From positions 1 through 64,000 of the IMG/VR virus record IMGVR_UViG_3300046454_000807: a stretch of DNA of 64,000 bases; one strand, given 5' to 3'. This DNA comes from a virus. Under the pieces are notes generated by a model. That model did not search any database and had not been told where the DNA came from. It saw nothing but the letters and a program-made list of their open reading frames with translations. The stretch's first letter is position 1; every line of letters begins with the position of its first letter. The position numbers and the translations under genes are program-made. Positions 16,393 to 25,029 of this stretch are shown here, in pieces.

Positions 16393-17241
16393 ATGATGAC
16401 CGAGACCACTGACGCACCCACCGCAGAGACGAGCCCTGCCGAGGGCGCGACGACCAAGAAGCTCCACACCTACTCCGCCTACCTGCACGTGGGACCCGGC
16501 GCCGAGGAGTGCGAGCACGCCACCGATGGCGCCTGCAAGGACCTTGACCACTTCCACGCCTGGTGTCGGCTCCCGAACCAGTTCGAGCGCAGCTCGCTGG
16601 CGGAGAAGGCAAATGCCGCGGCCGCGCGCCGCGTCCGGCTCCTGCGGGACCCGCAGTCGGACACTCGGGTCATCCTCGACGGCGAACTCGAAGCGATGCG
16701 CGTCGGCGACGAGCGCGAGGAGCTAACCGAGGAGATCGTCAACAAGGACTTCCTCACCGACCATCTCCAGGCGCTGAAAGAGGTTGCCGAGGAGGACGAG
16801 CAGTACGAGACGATCGACGAGGACCGCGAGCGCCTGCGGGCGCTGGAAGCCAAGCCGGCCGAGGAGCGCCCGGCCGAGGAATACCAGCACCTGCAAGACC
16901 ATCTGGAGGAGCACACCCGGAAGGTCAACGAGCGCCGCGACCAAATCCAGGCTCCGCGTCGCGAGGCCGTGAAGGACAAGCCGATCGACGACCTGGTGGA
17001 GATCGTCCGCGAGCGGCGGATCGAAAACATCGAGCAGGGCACCCGTCGCGAAGAGTACGCGAAGTGGCAGTGGTACATCTGCACCTTCAAACCGAAGAAC
17101 CCCGACAAGCCGGGCTTCCCGAGTGACAGGGTGTTCAGCTCGATCGACGCCTTCACGGCTTCGGCTCCAGAGCAGATCGAAGCAATCGCCGAGTTGGTTA
17201 CCAAGCTCGACCGTGAATCGAGCGAATCCCTAAAAGGCTAG
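16393..17241 (+). CDS. tail assembly chaperone (G-like)
   Basis: A 282-residue charged helical protein with a strong AAGGAAAGG site at two adjacent ATGs (16393, 16396). It lies between the tube and tape measure genes, where G/T-type chaperones are encoded. An N-terminal CEHATDGACKDLDHFHAWC segment could bind metal. The centre is strongly helical (EVAEEDEQYETIDEDRERL). Chaperones coat the tape measure during tail assembly. Its last codons contain a possible -1 slippage site leading into the 17286 gene. Confidence 0.7.
   Translation: MMTETTDAPTAETSPAEGATTKKLHTYSAYLHVGPGAEECEHATDGACKDLDHFHAWCRLPNQFERSSLAEKANAAAARRVRLLRDPQSDTRVILDGELEAMRVGDEREELTEEIVNKDFLTDHLQALKEVAEEDEQYETIDEDRERLRALEAKPAEERPAEEYQHLQDHLEEHTRKVNERRDQIQAPRREAVKDKPIDDLVEIVRERRIENIEQGTRREEYAKWQWYICTFKPKNPDKPGFPSDRVFSSIDAFTASAPEQIEAIAELVTKLDRESSESLKG
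17229..17238 (+). other. candidate -1 ribosomal frameshift site
   Basis: CCCTAAAAGG lies three codons before the stop of the G-like gene. The -1 frame is open only from the TGA at 17214-17216 onward and continues without a stop into the T-like gene, so a slip must occur in this ~20-base window. The A-site codon AAA re-pairs perfectly after -1 movement, but the P-site CTA to CCT does not, so the site is non-canonical. Confidence 0.35.
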
Positions 17242-17285
17242 TCCTCGATGACTCATGGCTAGATACGGTTCGCATATGTCGGGAC

Positions 17286-17567
17286 ATGGGAACAGCACAC
17301 CTGCTGTTCCCTCCTGGCTGCGACGACATTCGCGAACTGCCGGCACCACTGTTCGAAGCGATCAAGGTGTCACTGATCTACCTGGGCTTCGAGGAGATGC
17401 CGCTAGAGGACCAGCCGCCTAAGAAAATCTGGCAAGACAACGACGCACTGAAACAACACTTCGAGATGCTCAAGCAGAAGCGCAAACAGGAAGCCAGCAC
17501 CACCGTTGAGGGTCCGATCGAGGACCCGGTGCAAAACGAGCTGGCGAAAGACATGATCGTGCAGTAA
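17286..17567 (+). CDS. tail assembly chaperone (T-like), possibly made by frameshift
   Basis: A 93-residue protein. The segment LIYLGFEEMPLEDQPPKKIW, followed by a helix (NDALKQHFEMLKQKRKQEA), resembles the T part of siphovirus tail chaperones, which usually carry PP..iW and then a charged helix. No good ribosome binding site precedes ATG 17286, while the same frame is open upstream into the end of the G-like gene. In lambda and many actinophages T is made only as a G-T fusion by frameshift. The annotated ATG may therefore not be the true start. Confidence 0.65.
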   Translation: MGTAHLLFPPGCDDIRELPAPLFEAIKVSLIYLGFEEMPLEDQPPKKIWQDNDALKQHFEMLKQKRKQEASTTVEGPIEDPVQNELAKDMIVQ

Positions 17568-20500
17568 TGGCCCTTGAGTTCGGACAGTTCGAGAAGGAAG
17601 CGGGCGCGCTCCTTGCGCAGATGCGGCGCAGTGCCGACTCGCTGGCCGCGATCGAGCAGGAGGCCAAGGCCGGTCGCGTCTCCACATCCCAGGTCGAGAG
17701 TCAGGTCACCAGGCCAGCGGCCGCAGAGGGCACGGCCACGCAGGCAGAGATCAGGAGCCGTGGGCTTGCCACCGACCAGCTCGTGGCCCGCCAGCGGGCG
17801 CTCACCGCCGCAGAGCAGGAGTCGGCGAGGGCAGAGTCGCTCTTCGCCCAGAACATGGCCCAGAGCAGCGCCGGCATCCGCACCACCGGCGCCCTGACCA
17901 ACGAGTTCGTCGAAGAGGCGAAACGCGGGGCGGTGACGATCAGGGAGATCGGCGCCGAGGTCACCGGGACGATCGCCAAGTTCGGAGGGTGGATCGTCGC
18001 CGGTGGAGCGGTCTACTTCGCCTTCGACGCGCTGACCAAGTTGAAGACCGGCGCGGTGGACGCGACCTCGGGCGTCGAGCAGATGAGCAGGGTCATCACC
18101 AACCTCGATGTGCATTCGGCCACCGAAGAAGTGAAAGAACTGGCCAAAGAGTTCAACCTACCGATCGGGACTGTCACCGAAACGGCCTTCGGGATCGGCA
18201 AGGCATACCACGACCAGGCCCAGGCTCTCCTCGCCACCAAATCCGCCCTCTATGCGGTGAAGGTCGGCGAGCTGGATGCCGGCACCGCGACTCGATACCT
18301 GATCTCGATCATCAACGGCTTCCACCTGCCGGCGAGCGACATGGCACAGCTCTTCGATCAGTTGCTCACTGCCCAGAAGCGCTACGCGATCGACCTGCCG
18401 AGCCTGATGGCCGGTGTCGGCCGCGCGGCGGGGTCCTTCCGGGCTGCCGGCGGCGACGTTCACACCCTCATCGCTCTCATCACCACCCTCCAGCACGTCT
18501 CCGGTCAGACCGGCAACGTGATCGGCACTGCGATCCAGCGATCCCCGCACTTCATCGCGATGCCACAGAACCAGTCGATCCTGGAGCAGTTCGGCATCAA
18601 CCCGAAAGGGAGCATCGAAGAAATCTACAGCGAAGCGATCAATGCCGCGCAGGGTAAATCGGGTCAGGTGCAGCGGCAGATCGCCGAAGGGCTGTTCGGT
18701 CCACAGTACGGATCGCGCGTCGGCATCTTCCTCCTCCAGAACAAGAAACTCTTCGAGGAAGTGTTCAAAGAAACGTCGCCGAAGCACGCACACGGTGCTG
18801 CCGAAGAACAGCTTCAGATCACCCTGCGCAAGACCAGTGAGCAAATCTCCAAGATCGGGCACCAGCTCGAACAGATCGGGCTCGGGCTGGCCCAGGGCCA
18901 CCTGCTCGACTCACTCGGGCTCGCGCTGAACCTCGTCAACGGCATCCTCGAACTGACCAACAGCCTGATCGGCAACTTCGACCGACTACCCAACGGCGCC
19001 CAGCAGCTCCTGGCCTACCTGATCCAGGTCTCGCTGGTGGTCAAGACGCTGCGCCGGCTCAACCTCGGCGAGTCGATCGCCGGCGGTCCTGTCGGGCCGG
19101 TCGGTGGCGGCCGCGGCGCCGCGGCTCGCTTCTTCGGCTACGAAAGCCCGCAGGCGTTCGCCAAGGAAACGCGCGAGGGCTTCCTGAACGAGCAGCGGGC
19201 GCTGGAGAAAGAACTGTCCCGGCTCAGCACCCAGCAGTACCGGGCTGGCCGTCGCGAGACGATCGCCTACGGCACCGCAGGGGCTGCCCAGCGCGATCTC
19301 CAGGGCGCCGTGGGTCGCTACGGGGCGTCGTCGCCAGAGGTCACCGCGGCGCAGCAGCGCGCCGACGCCGCCGCAGGTGACGCGAAAAACGCCAGCGCCC
19401 GCAGCCTCGCGCTCGCTAACGACCAGGAGGCCGCCGCACAGCGCCTGGCGCAGGTGCAGACCTCGATCGTGGCTACCCGCCGCAAGATCGTCGGTGGGCT
19501 CGACGTGGAGCGCACGCTGGCTGAGGCCGAACGGCTCGGCTACCCGGTGCCGGCTGGCTTCACGAAGGGCGCTGTGGGGTCCAGGACGCTCAGGATGGCG
19601 CCTACGCAGTCGCAGCTCGCCGAGCTGGAGACGGTGCGCGCGCTTCAGGCCCGCGGCCTGATCCCTCCCGAGGCCGAGAGTCAGGCAGCCGCGGCCGCCA
19701 CGGGGGTCAGCGGTGCCGCGCAGAAGGTCACCGCCTTCGGGACCAAAATCGGCGGCGTCCGCGGCGCCCTGGGCTCGCTCGGAAGCGCCTTTAGCGGGCT
19801 CCTGGGCAAGGCCGGCACCCTGGCCATCGCCGCCTTCACGATCGGCTTCCTCTCCGAAGAGCTGACGAGCCTGGCCGAGAGTGTCGGTCACGAGTTCGAA
19901 TCGGTCACCGCGATCAGCAACAGCTCACAGGCCCGGCTGCAACATCTCCAGGACCTGAAGAAGGGCAGCGAAGGCGGGGAATCGTTCAAAGAGCGCCTCT
20001 TCAACCTGACCGAAGTCACTCATGTCGGGCCAGTTCCCGTCCCTACCTTCGGGCTCGGGCCGGAAAAGGGCATCGGCGAAGAACGCGCTGAAGTCGAAAA
20101 GGCCGAAGCCAAAAACATCGAAAACATCCTCAAGCTCCAGAAACGTGCGGGTAAGGAAGGTAAGCCCATCCCGTTCCGTTACGGGAGTGAAATTCAGAAA
20201 GACATCGAAGGGCTGAAAAAGTCTCACGAGTCGCGCAAGCAGGTCGAAGAAGGACTCGAAAAATACGAAGAGGAGCTGGAACACTCCGCGCCGTCGCCAC
20301 ACCAGTCCAAGGAACTCGCAGCAGCGCGAGCCGCGCTGGACGAAGCCAAGGTCGAACATGCCAAGGGCAAGGACCTGGTGCAGGCATTGCAGGCGCTGAA
20401 GAGTTCGCAGATCGGTGAACGGCTCCAGGCGAACCTCACTCTCCTCGGCGGCTCTGAAGGTGTGCAGTATGACCCAGCCGAGGCGAAAAAGCTCGGGCTC

Positions 20501-21988
20501 ATCTACCAGGCGCTGTCGCAGAAAATCGGTACCTCGACCGACCCGAAGTCGGTCCAGGAACTCGACCAGGCCCGGCAGGAGTATTTCTCCGGTGTCCAGC
20601 AGGCGATCGCTAGCGAACTCCAGTACCAGCTCGATTTGTCGAAAACGCCGCAGGACCGCACTCAGGCATATGCACAGGCGATCTCTCGCTACCGCCAGTT
20701 CAGTGGTTCCTCGGAGGGCGAACTGAAACGTCAGCAGCACAGTGTCGCCAAACTCCAGAAAGAACGGCAAAAGCTCCAGGCCGCGCAGGAAAAGGAACTC
20801 GAAACCGTACAGGGTCCCGAAATCAAGACCCAGAACCTGCCGACCAGCAAAGCGCTCCAGAAACTCGATCAGCGGCTCGGCACCGAAAAGGACAAGCTCA
20901 AAGAGCTGGCCGACCAGCAGTCACAGAAGCAGCGGTTCATCCGAGACATCATCCAGAAGCTGCGCGAGGAAGAGTTCCAAGCCAACAGTGCGCTACGGCA
21001 AGCGGAGGAGAGCGCCAAGGAAGCACTGACGGCGAACCCAATCCAGCAGACCGAAGAGAAGATCAGGTTCCTGGGCAAAGAAGTGGCCCAGGCGATCAAG
21101 GTCTACGGGCGCGACTCCCAGCAGGTCTTCCAGCTCATCACCGAACAGCGACAGGCCCGACAGCAGCTCGTGCAGGACCAGCTCGGGCTCCTTCAGGCCC
21201 GCGGCCAGCTCGCCTCGGCCGGGATCATCCAGCAGGTCCCGAAGGAGAAAGCGACTCTCTACGGACCCGGTGGCCTGATCGCCCAGCTCCGCTTCGAGGA
21301 AGCGCACCATAACGCCTTCGACCCCAAGCAATTCATCGAACTGGAGGCCCAGGTCAAGGCGGCCGAAGCGCAGCTCGCCTACGACATCCAGCAGGAAGCG
21401 AACCAGATTGCCGACGCGCAGTTCGGTATCCGGGAAGCGCGGGCCAACCGGGCATCGAATCCTGTGCTCGCAGCGAAAGTCGCCGTCGAGAAAGCGAAGT
21501 ACGACGTGGAGCACGCCCAGACTCCACTCGAAAAGCTCAGCGCGCAGCAGAACCTGATCCAGGCTTTGGCGGCCAAGCGTGACGCCGTTGCGCAGGCCCG
21601 GCTCGAAACGATCAACTACGAAGCCGACATCCAAAAGATCAGCACGCAGCAGGAGATCGAACAGCTCGAAAATCTTCTGCACACCTACAAACTCAGCCTC
21701 TCGGCCCGGCGCCAGGTCAGGGAGCAGATTCACTCCCTGAAGAACCAGCTCTCTCAGGAAGGTCAGGCGTTCAACCTGAACGTTGGCGACTTCAGCTTGC
21801 CGACGGCCTACGACATTCGGCGTGCAGTGCTCAGCTCGGGGCGCGGGGCTGCCGGCGCCACGGTGAACCAACAGAACAGCTTCAACATCCAGAACTACTC
21901 CAGCGATCCGAACGTGGTGGGGCGCGCGATCAGCAACGTCCTCGGGGGCGCCGCGGAGTCGGCAGCGCGATCGGCAGGTGTCGCATGA
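17567..21988 (+). CDS. tape measure protein
   Basis: At 1473 residues this is the longest gene in the window, starting at a TAATG junction. It has long helical coiled-coil regions, especially residues ~800-1400 rich in Gln, Lys and Glu (KLQKERQKLQAAQEKELETV). Central hydrophobic segments (FGGWIVAGGAVYFAFDALTK near residue 145; SLGSAFSGLLGKAGTLAIAA near 740) could insert in the host membrane. Tape measures set tail length; at about 1.5 angstroms per residue this implies a tail of roughly 220 nm. Confident from length, composition and order. Confidence 0.92.
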   Translation: MALEFGQFEKEAGALLAQMRRSADSLAAIEQEAKAGRVSTSQVESQVTRPAAAEGTATQAEIRSRGLATDQLVARQRALTAAEQESARAESLFAQNMAQSSAGIRTTGALTNEFVEEAKRGAVTIREIGAEVTGTIAKFGGWIVAGGAVYFAFDALTKLKTGAVDATSGVEQMSRVITNLDVHSATEEVKELAKEFNLPIGTVTETAFGIGKAYHDQAQALLATKSALYAVKVGELDAGTATRYLISIINGFHLPASDMAQLFDQLLTAQKRYAIDLPSLMAGVGRAAGSFRAAGGDVHTLIALITTLQHVSGQTGNVIGTAIQRSPHFIAMPQNQSILEQFGINPKGSIEEIYSEAINAAQGKSGQVQRQIAEGLFGPQYGSRVGIFLLQNKKLFEEVFKETSPKHAHGAAEEQLQITLRKTSEQISKIGHQLEQIGLGLAQGHLLDSLGLALNLVNGILELTNSLIGNFDRLPNGAQQLLAYLIQVSLVVKTLRRLNLGESIAGGPVGPVGGGRGAAARFFGYESPQAFAKETREGFLNEQRALEKELSRLSTQQYRAGRRETIAYGTAGAAQRDLQGAVGRYGASSPEVTAAQQRADAAAGDAKNASARSLALANDQEAAAQRLAQVQTSIVATRRKIVGGLDVERTLAEAERLGYPVPAGFTKGAVGSRTLRMAPTQSQLAELETVRALQARGLIPPEAESQAAAAATGVSGAAQKVTAFGTKIGGVRGALGSLGSAFSGLLGKAGTLAIAAFTIGFLSEELTSLAESVGHEFESVTAISNSSQARLQHLQDLKKGSEGGESFKERLFNLTEVTHVGPVPVPTFGLGPEKGIGEERAEVEKAEAKNIENILKLQKRAGKEGKPIPFRYGSEIQKDIEGLKKSHESRKQVEEGLEKYEEELEHSAPSPHQSKELAAARAALDEAKVEHAKGKDLVQALQALKSSQIGERLQANLTLLGGSEGVQYDPAEAKKLGLIYQALSQKIGTSTDPKSVQELDQARQEYFSGVQQAIASELQYQLDLSKTPQDRTQAYAQAISRYRQFSGSSEGELKRQQHSVAKLQKERQKLQAAQEKELETVQGPEIKTQNLPTSKALQKLDQRLGTEKDKLKELADQQSQKQRFIRDIIQKLREEEFQANSALRQAEESAKEALTANPIQQTEEKIRFLGKEVAQAIKVYGRDSQQVFQLITEQRQARQQLVQDQLGLLQARGQLASAGIIQQVPKEKATLYGPGGLIAQLRFEEAHHNAFDPKQFIELEAQVKAAEAQLAYDIQQEANQIADAQFGIREARANRASNPVLAAKVAVEKAKYDVEHAQTPLEKLSAQQNLIQALAAKRDAVAQARLETINYEADIQKISTQQEIEQLENLLHTYKLSLSARRQVREQIHSLKNQLSQEGQAFNLNVGDFSLPTAYDIRRAVLSSGRGAAGATVNQQNSFNIQNYSSDPNVVGRAISNVLGGAAESAARSAGVA

Positions 21989-22413
21989 GAGACAAGTTCG
22001 TCAACCCACTGAACAGCGAATCCTACGAATGGGACATTAGCCACAGCGACGAGGAGCCGATGGGCAAGACCCGTCAGATTACCGAGTCGGCCAACACTGC
22101 GAACACGGGGCTCGTCAAGCAGCAGGGTGACGTACAGCCGCTGGTGATGAAGTACAACGGCACGATCCTCAAGCGTTCGCAGTTCAAAGAATTCTGGCGC
22201 TGGTTTGAGCTGTGTGAGACGCAGACGATCTATTTCACTGACTTCGATGGTCAGGAATACGAGGTCATCATCACTGACTTCGCGCCGAAGCGGCAGCGGA
22301 CGGTGCGTAACCCCCGCGACGCAGCCAACACGCCATTGCACTACTGGAACTACTCGATCACGATGGAGGTCATCCGGGTCATCAAAGGCGACCTCGAAGG
22401 GCTCACCGCCTGA
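21985..22413 (+). CDS. minor tail protein after tape measure
   Basis: A 142-residue protein overlapping the tape measure stop by ATGA. The core (EFWRWFELCETQTIYFTDFD, then EYEVIITDFAPKRQRTVRN) is beta-rich, and it ends in YSITMEVIRVI, like small tail-tip or distal tail proteins. Such proteins join the tube end to the baseplate hub. Assigned by place and fold impression. Confidence 0.6.
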   Translation: MRDKFVNPLNSESYEWDISHSDEEPMGKTRQITESANTANTGLVKQQGDVQPLVMKYNGTILKRSQFKEFWRWFELCETQTIYFTDFDGQEYEVIITDFAPKRQRTVRNPRDAANTPLHYWNYSITMEVIRVIKGDLEGLTA

Positions 22414-24545
22414 TGCCCACCGCCGAAGAAATCGCCCTTCACCGCCACCGCTGGCTCTCGATGAAGCACGTTGGGGACTCGCGGCCGACCGTGCGCGTCT
22501 TCGTGCGCAAGGGGCACCTGGAGCGTCACTACAAACAACTTCCGAACGAGGATGTCTTCTGCTTCATCCCCGGCCTGCTGAACCCCAACATGGTTTGGTA
22601 CGGCCAGTGGGTTGCCGACTCCGATTACGTCGAGGTCCCCAACGTCAAGGAAGTGAAGGGGGAACAGGACTACGAACAGAACGGCGTCGAGTCACTCACC
22701 ATTCAATTCGACAATATCGCGATGGTCGAAAAACACGGGAACCTCGGCGCGCTCTTCCACATGATCGACCGCGGCTACTACAGCCCGCAGCGCGGCCAGC
22801 GCAGCCTCCGCGGTGAGCAGGCCGGCGAAAAAAACGACTGGTTCGACACCTGGAAGGACAAGTCCACGCAGATCGTCGTGCTCGGAGGCTACGGCGATGC
22901 GATCTTCCCGCTGCACGTAGGCATGATCGACAAGGTGTCGCTGACCTCTCGGCCGGACACGGTGACCGTGAACGCCCGCAGTATGGGGCAGTTCCTCACC
23001 GACCAGCGCATCTTCATGGACGCGAAGAACCTTTGGCTCCGCGATCCCATCACCTTCGCCGATCGAGTGCAGGTGCAGGAGGGACCGAACGTCGCCAACC
23101 AGGCGAATGCGAAGTCCGAAAAGCCGGGCGCCATAGCCAACAACGCGGTGGACGGCTCGACGAAAAGCGCCTGGGTCTCGGAAGGTCACAGCGACGCCGG
23201 GCAGCTTGAGTGGATCGAGTTCCCACTGGCCGCGGGGCACTTCATCAAGCTCGAACTCTACCCGGCCTTCCAGAACATGGAAATGTACGTCTCCGTCTTC
23301 GCCAGTAACGAAAACGTGCCCGGTGGTGGTGAAGCCCGACTTGGCAGCGGGACCAAACTCGGCGCTGGCTGGGTGAACCGCGGAGCTGGTCAGGTGCCGG
23401 GGACCACCATTCCATTCGTCAACTACGTGCCAGGCATCCGGGGCTCGCTGACGACCTACCCGATCACCACGGACGGGCAGAAGATCATCTCCGGGGACGG
23501 GACGAAGGTCAGGGTCTGGTTCCGCAATCTGCACTCCTCACCGAGCGACAACGGCAAGACCACAACGCTCCGTGCTGGTGTGCGCGAGTGCCGCATCCGC
23601 GACGCCTCGGTGCCGGAAACGGTTCGGAAGGGCCACTGGATTCTGATCGACGACGTGTCGGACATGGTGAAGGTGATCCTCCAGTGGGCTGGCTTCCACG
23701 ACTGGGAAATCGAAACGACTGGTGTGCGCCTCTCCGACAAGGTGGTGTTCGATCGCCAGAAGTTCTTGATCGACCCCATCAACTACATCAAGGAACAGGT
23801 CGGCTTCGTCTTCTATATCAGGCCACCGGACGACTTTGACGTGAACGATCTCTCACCCAGCAACGAGACCAACCTGAATATGGGTACGGCCGTCTTCCGA
23901 CAGGCGTCGAGCATGAAGCAGGAATCGCCCGACTCGGTGGAGTCGGTGCGCGACGACAACCTGCTCACCGCCGTCAACGCCGAGTTCGACGCCAACCAGC
24001 TCCCCGATTCGATCCGGGTGAGGGGCAAGGCGGTCTCCGACAAGATCGCGCTCAACGACCCGATGCACATCCACGCGCTCGGCGCCGATCGCACCAAGCG
24101 GTTCCAGGCGAGCTATCGGCCGGTGTGGGCTCGGGACAACTCCGACGGCGCCGCGCACCTGCGCCGGCCGGAGGTCCACTACGACTACCTGCTCGACGAA
24201 ACCTACCTCTGCGAAGTGGCCTGCCTGATGATCGCCTTCCAGGCCGCCCTAGTGGCAGCCAAGGGCGAGATCGAGATACCGATGTGGCCGCTGATCCACC
24301 TGGACCACCAAACGCTGCTCTTCGACCGCGGGACCGGGATGTCAACGCGCATCTGGGTCGTGCAACGGACCTGGAGCTACGTGAGCGGCGCGGAGGTCGG
24401 ATTCAAGATGAACCTCGGTGGCTCCTTCATCGACACCAACGACGTGAGCGAAACCCGCGTCGAGCTAGAGGCGCTGCTGAACGAACGAGGGCGAATGCCG
24501 GCGCCGATCGCCCGCGCACCCTGGACGGAATCACACACCTTCTGA
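22413..24545 (+). CDS. tail hub/baseplate protein with discoidin-like insertion
   Basis: A 710-residue protein that starts inside the previous stop. The N-terminal (RVFVRKGHLERHYKQL) and C-terminal parts (LMIAFQAALVAAKGEIEIPM, STRIWVVQRTWSYVSG) look like the tail-hub fold common to siphovirus tail-associated proteins. Between about residues 230 and 400 lies a domain with AIANNAVDGSTKSAWVSEG and LEWIEFPLAAGHFIKLELY, the pattern of F5/8 type C (discoidin, CBM32-like) carbohydrate-binding domains. The protein may thus help bind surface glycans before DNA injection. Confidence 0.7.
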   Translation: MPTAEEIALHRHRWLSMKHVGDSRPTVRVFVRKGHLERHYKQLPNEDVFCFIPGLLNPNMVWYGQWVADSDYVEVPNVKEVKGEQDYEQNGVESLTIQFDNIAMVEKHGNLGALFHMIDRGYYSPQRGQRSLRGEQAGEKNDWFDTWKDKSTQIVVLGGYGDAIFPLHVGMIDKVSLTSRPDTVTVNARSMGQFLTDQRIFMDAKNLWLRDPITFADRVQVQEGPNVANQANAKSEKPGAIANNAVDGSTKSAWVSEGHSDAGQLEWIEFPLAAGHFIKLELYPAFQNMEMYVSVFASNENVPGGGEARLGSGTKLGAGWVNRGAGQVPGTTIPFVNYVPGIRGSLTTYPITTDGQKIISGDGTKVRVWFRNLHSSPSDNGKTTTLRAGVRECRIRDASVPETVRKGHWILIDDVSDMVKVILQWAGFHDWEIETTGVRLSDKVVFDRQKFLIDPINYIKEQVGFVFYIRPPDDFDVNDLSPSNETNLNMGTAVFRQASSMKQESPDSVESVRDDNLLTAVNAEFDANQLPDSIRVRGKAVSDKIALNDPMHIHALGADRTKRFQASYRPVWARDNSDGAAHLRRPEVHYDYLLDETYLCEVACLMIAFQAALVAAKGEIEIPMWPLIHLDHQTLLFDRGTGMSTRIWVVQRTWSYVSGAEVGFKMNLGGSFIDTNDVSETRVELEALLNERGRMPAPIARAPWTESHTF

Positions 24546-25015
24546 TGCCCGAACCCGGCCTACAGCAACTGGAGCGCTCCCTGAAGAAACTGCGTCTCGG
24601 CGCGGTCAGGGACATGGATCGCATTCGCAGGAGGGCGGCCGAAGATGGGCTGATCGAGCGCGACGAACAGTTCCAGATCAGGGTCGCTGGCGTCGCGGAG
24701 GAGTTCTTCGAATGGCAGGAAGTCGCTCTGACCTTCTCGACAGCCTTCGTCGATGCGACTGCGCAGCGAGACGCGCCGTTCTCGCGGCCGCATATCTCCG
24801 TCGGGTCGGAACTGTATACCCCAACACCAGTGTCGATCACCGCGGTCGTGATGGCCTGGAAGACCAACGACCGCAACGAAACGCTGGGAGCCACCGTGGC
24901 GATCGGCGTGGCCAGCACGGACAGGGCAACGAAGTTCAAGGGCGCGGTCCACATCACCTTCGAGGGATACGGGCAGCCGGTGAACACGTTCAACGATGAG
25001 GAACTCATCACGTGA
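24545..25015 (+). CDS. minor tail protein
   Basis: A 156-residue protein at a TGATG junction with the hub gene. It has an N-terminal helical region (LQQLERSLKKLRLGAVRDMD) and a beta-rich C-terminal domain (HISVGSELYTPTPVSITAVV, TKFKGAVHITFEGYGQP) that resembles H-type lectin-like or capsid-tail jelly-roll strands. The reading is cautious. It probably belongs to the tail tip or receptor-binding set. Confidence 0.6.
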   Translation: MPEPGLQQLERSLKKLRLGAVRDMDRIRRRAAEDGLIERDEQFQIRVAGVAEEFFEWQEVALTFSTAFVDATAQRDAPFSRPHISVGSELYTPTPVSITAVVMAWKTNDRNETLGATVAIGVASTDRATKFKGAVHITFEGYGQPVNTFNDEELIT

Positions 25016-25029
25016 GGAGGATGATTTAG

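Noticed and set aside
17271-17281. CATATGTC near 17274 as a third copy of the early promoter element
   Set aside because: Only 8 of 14 bases are shared and no TTGACA follows.
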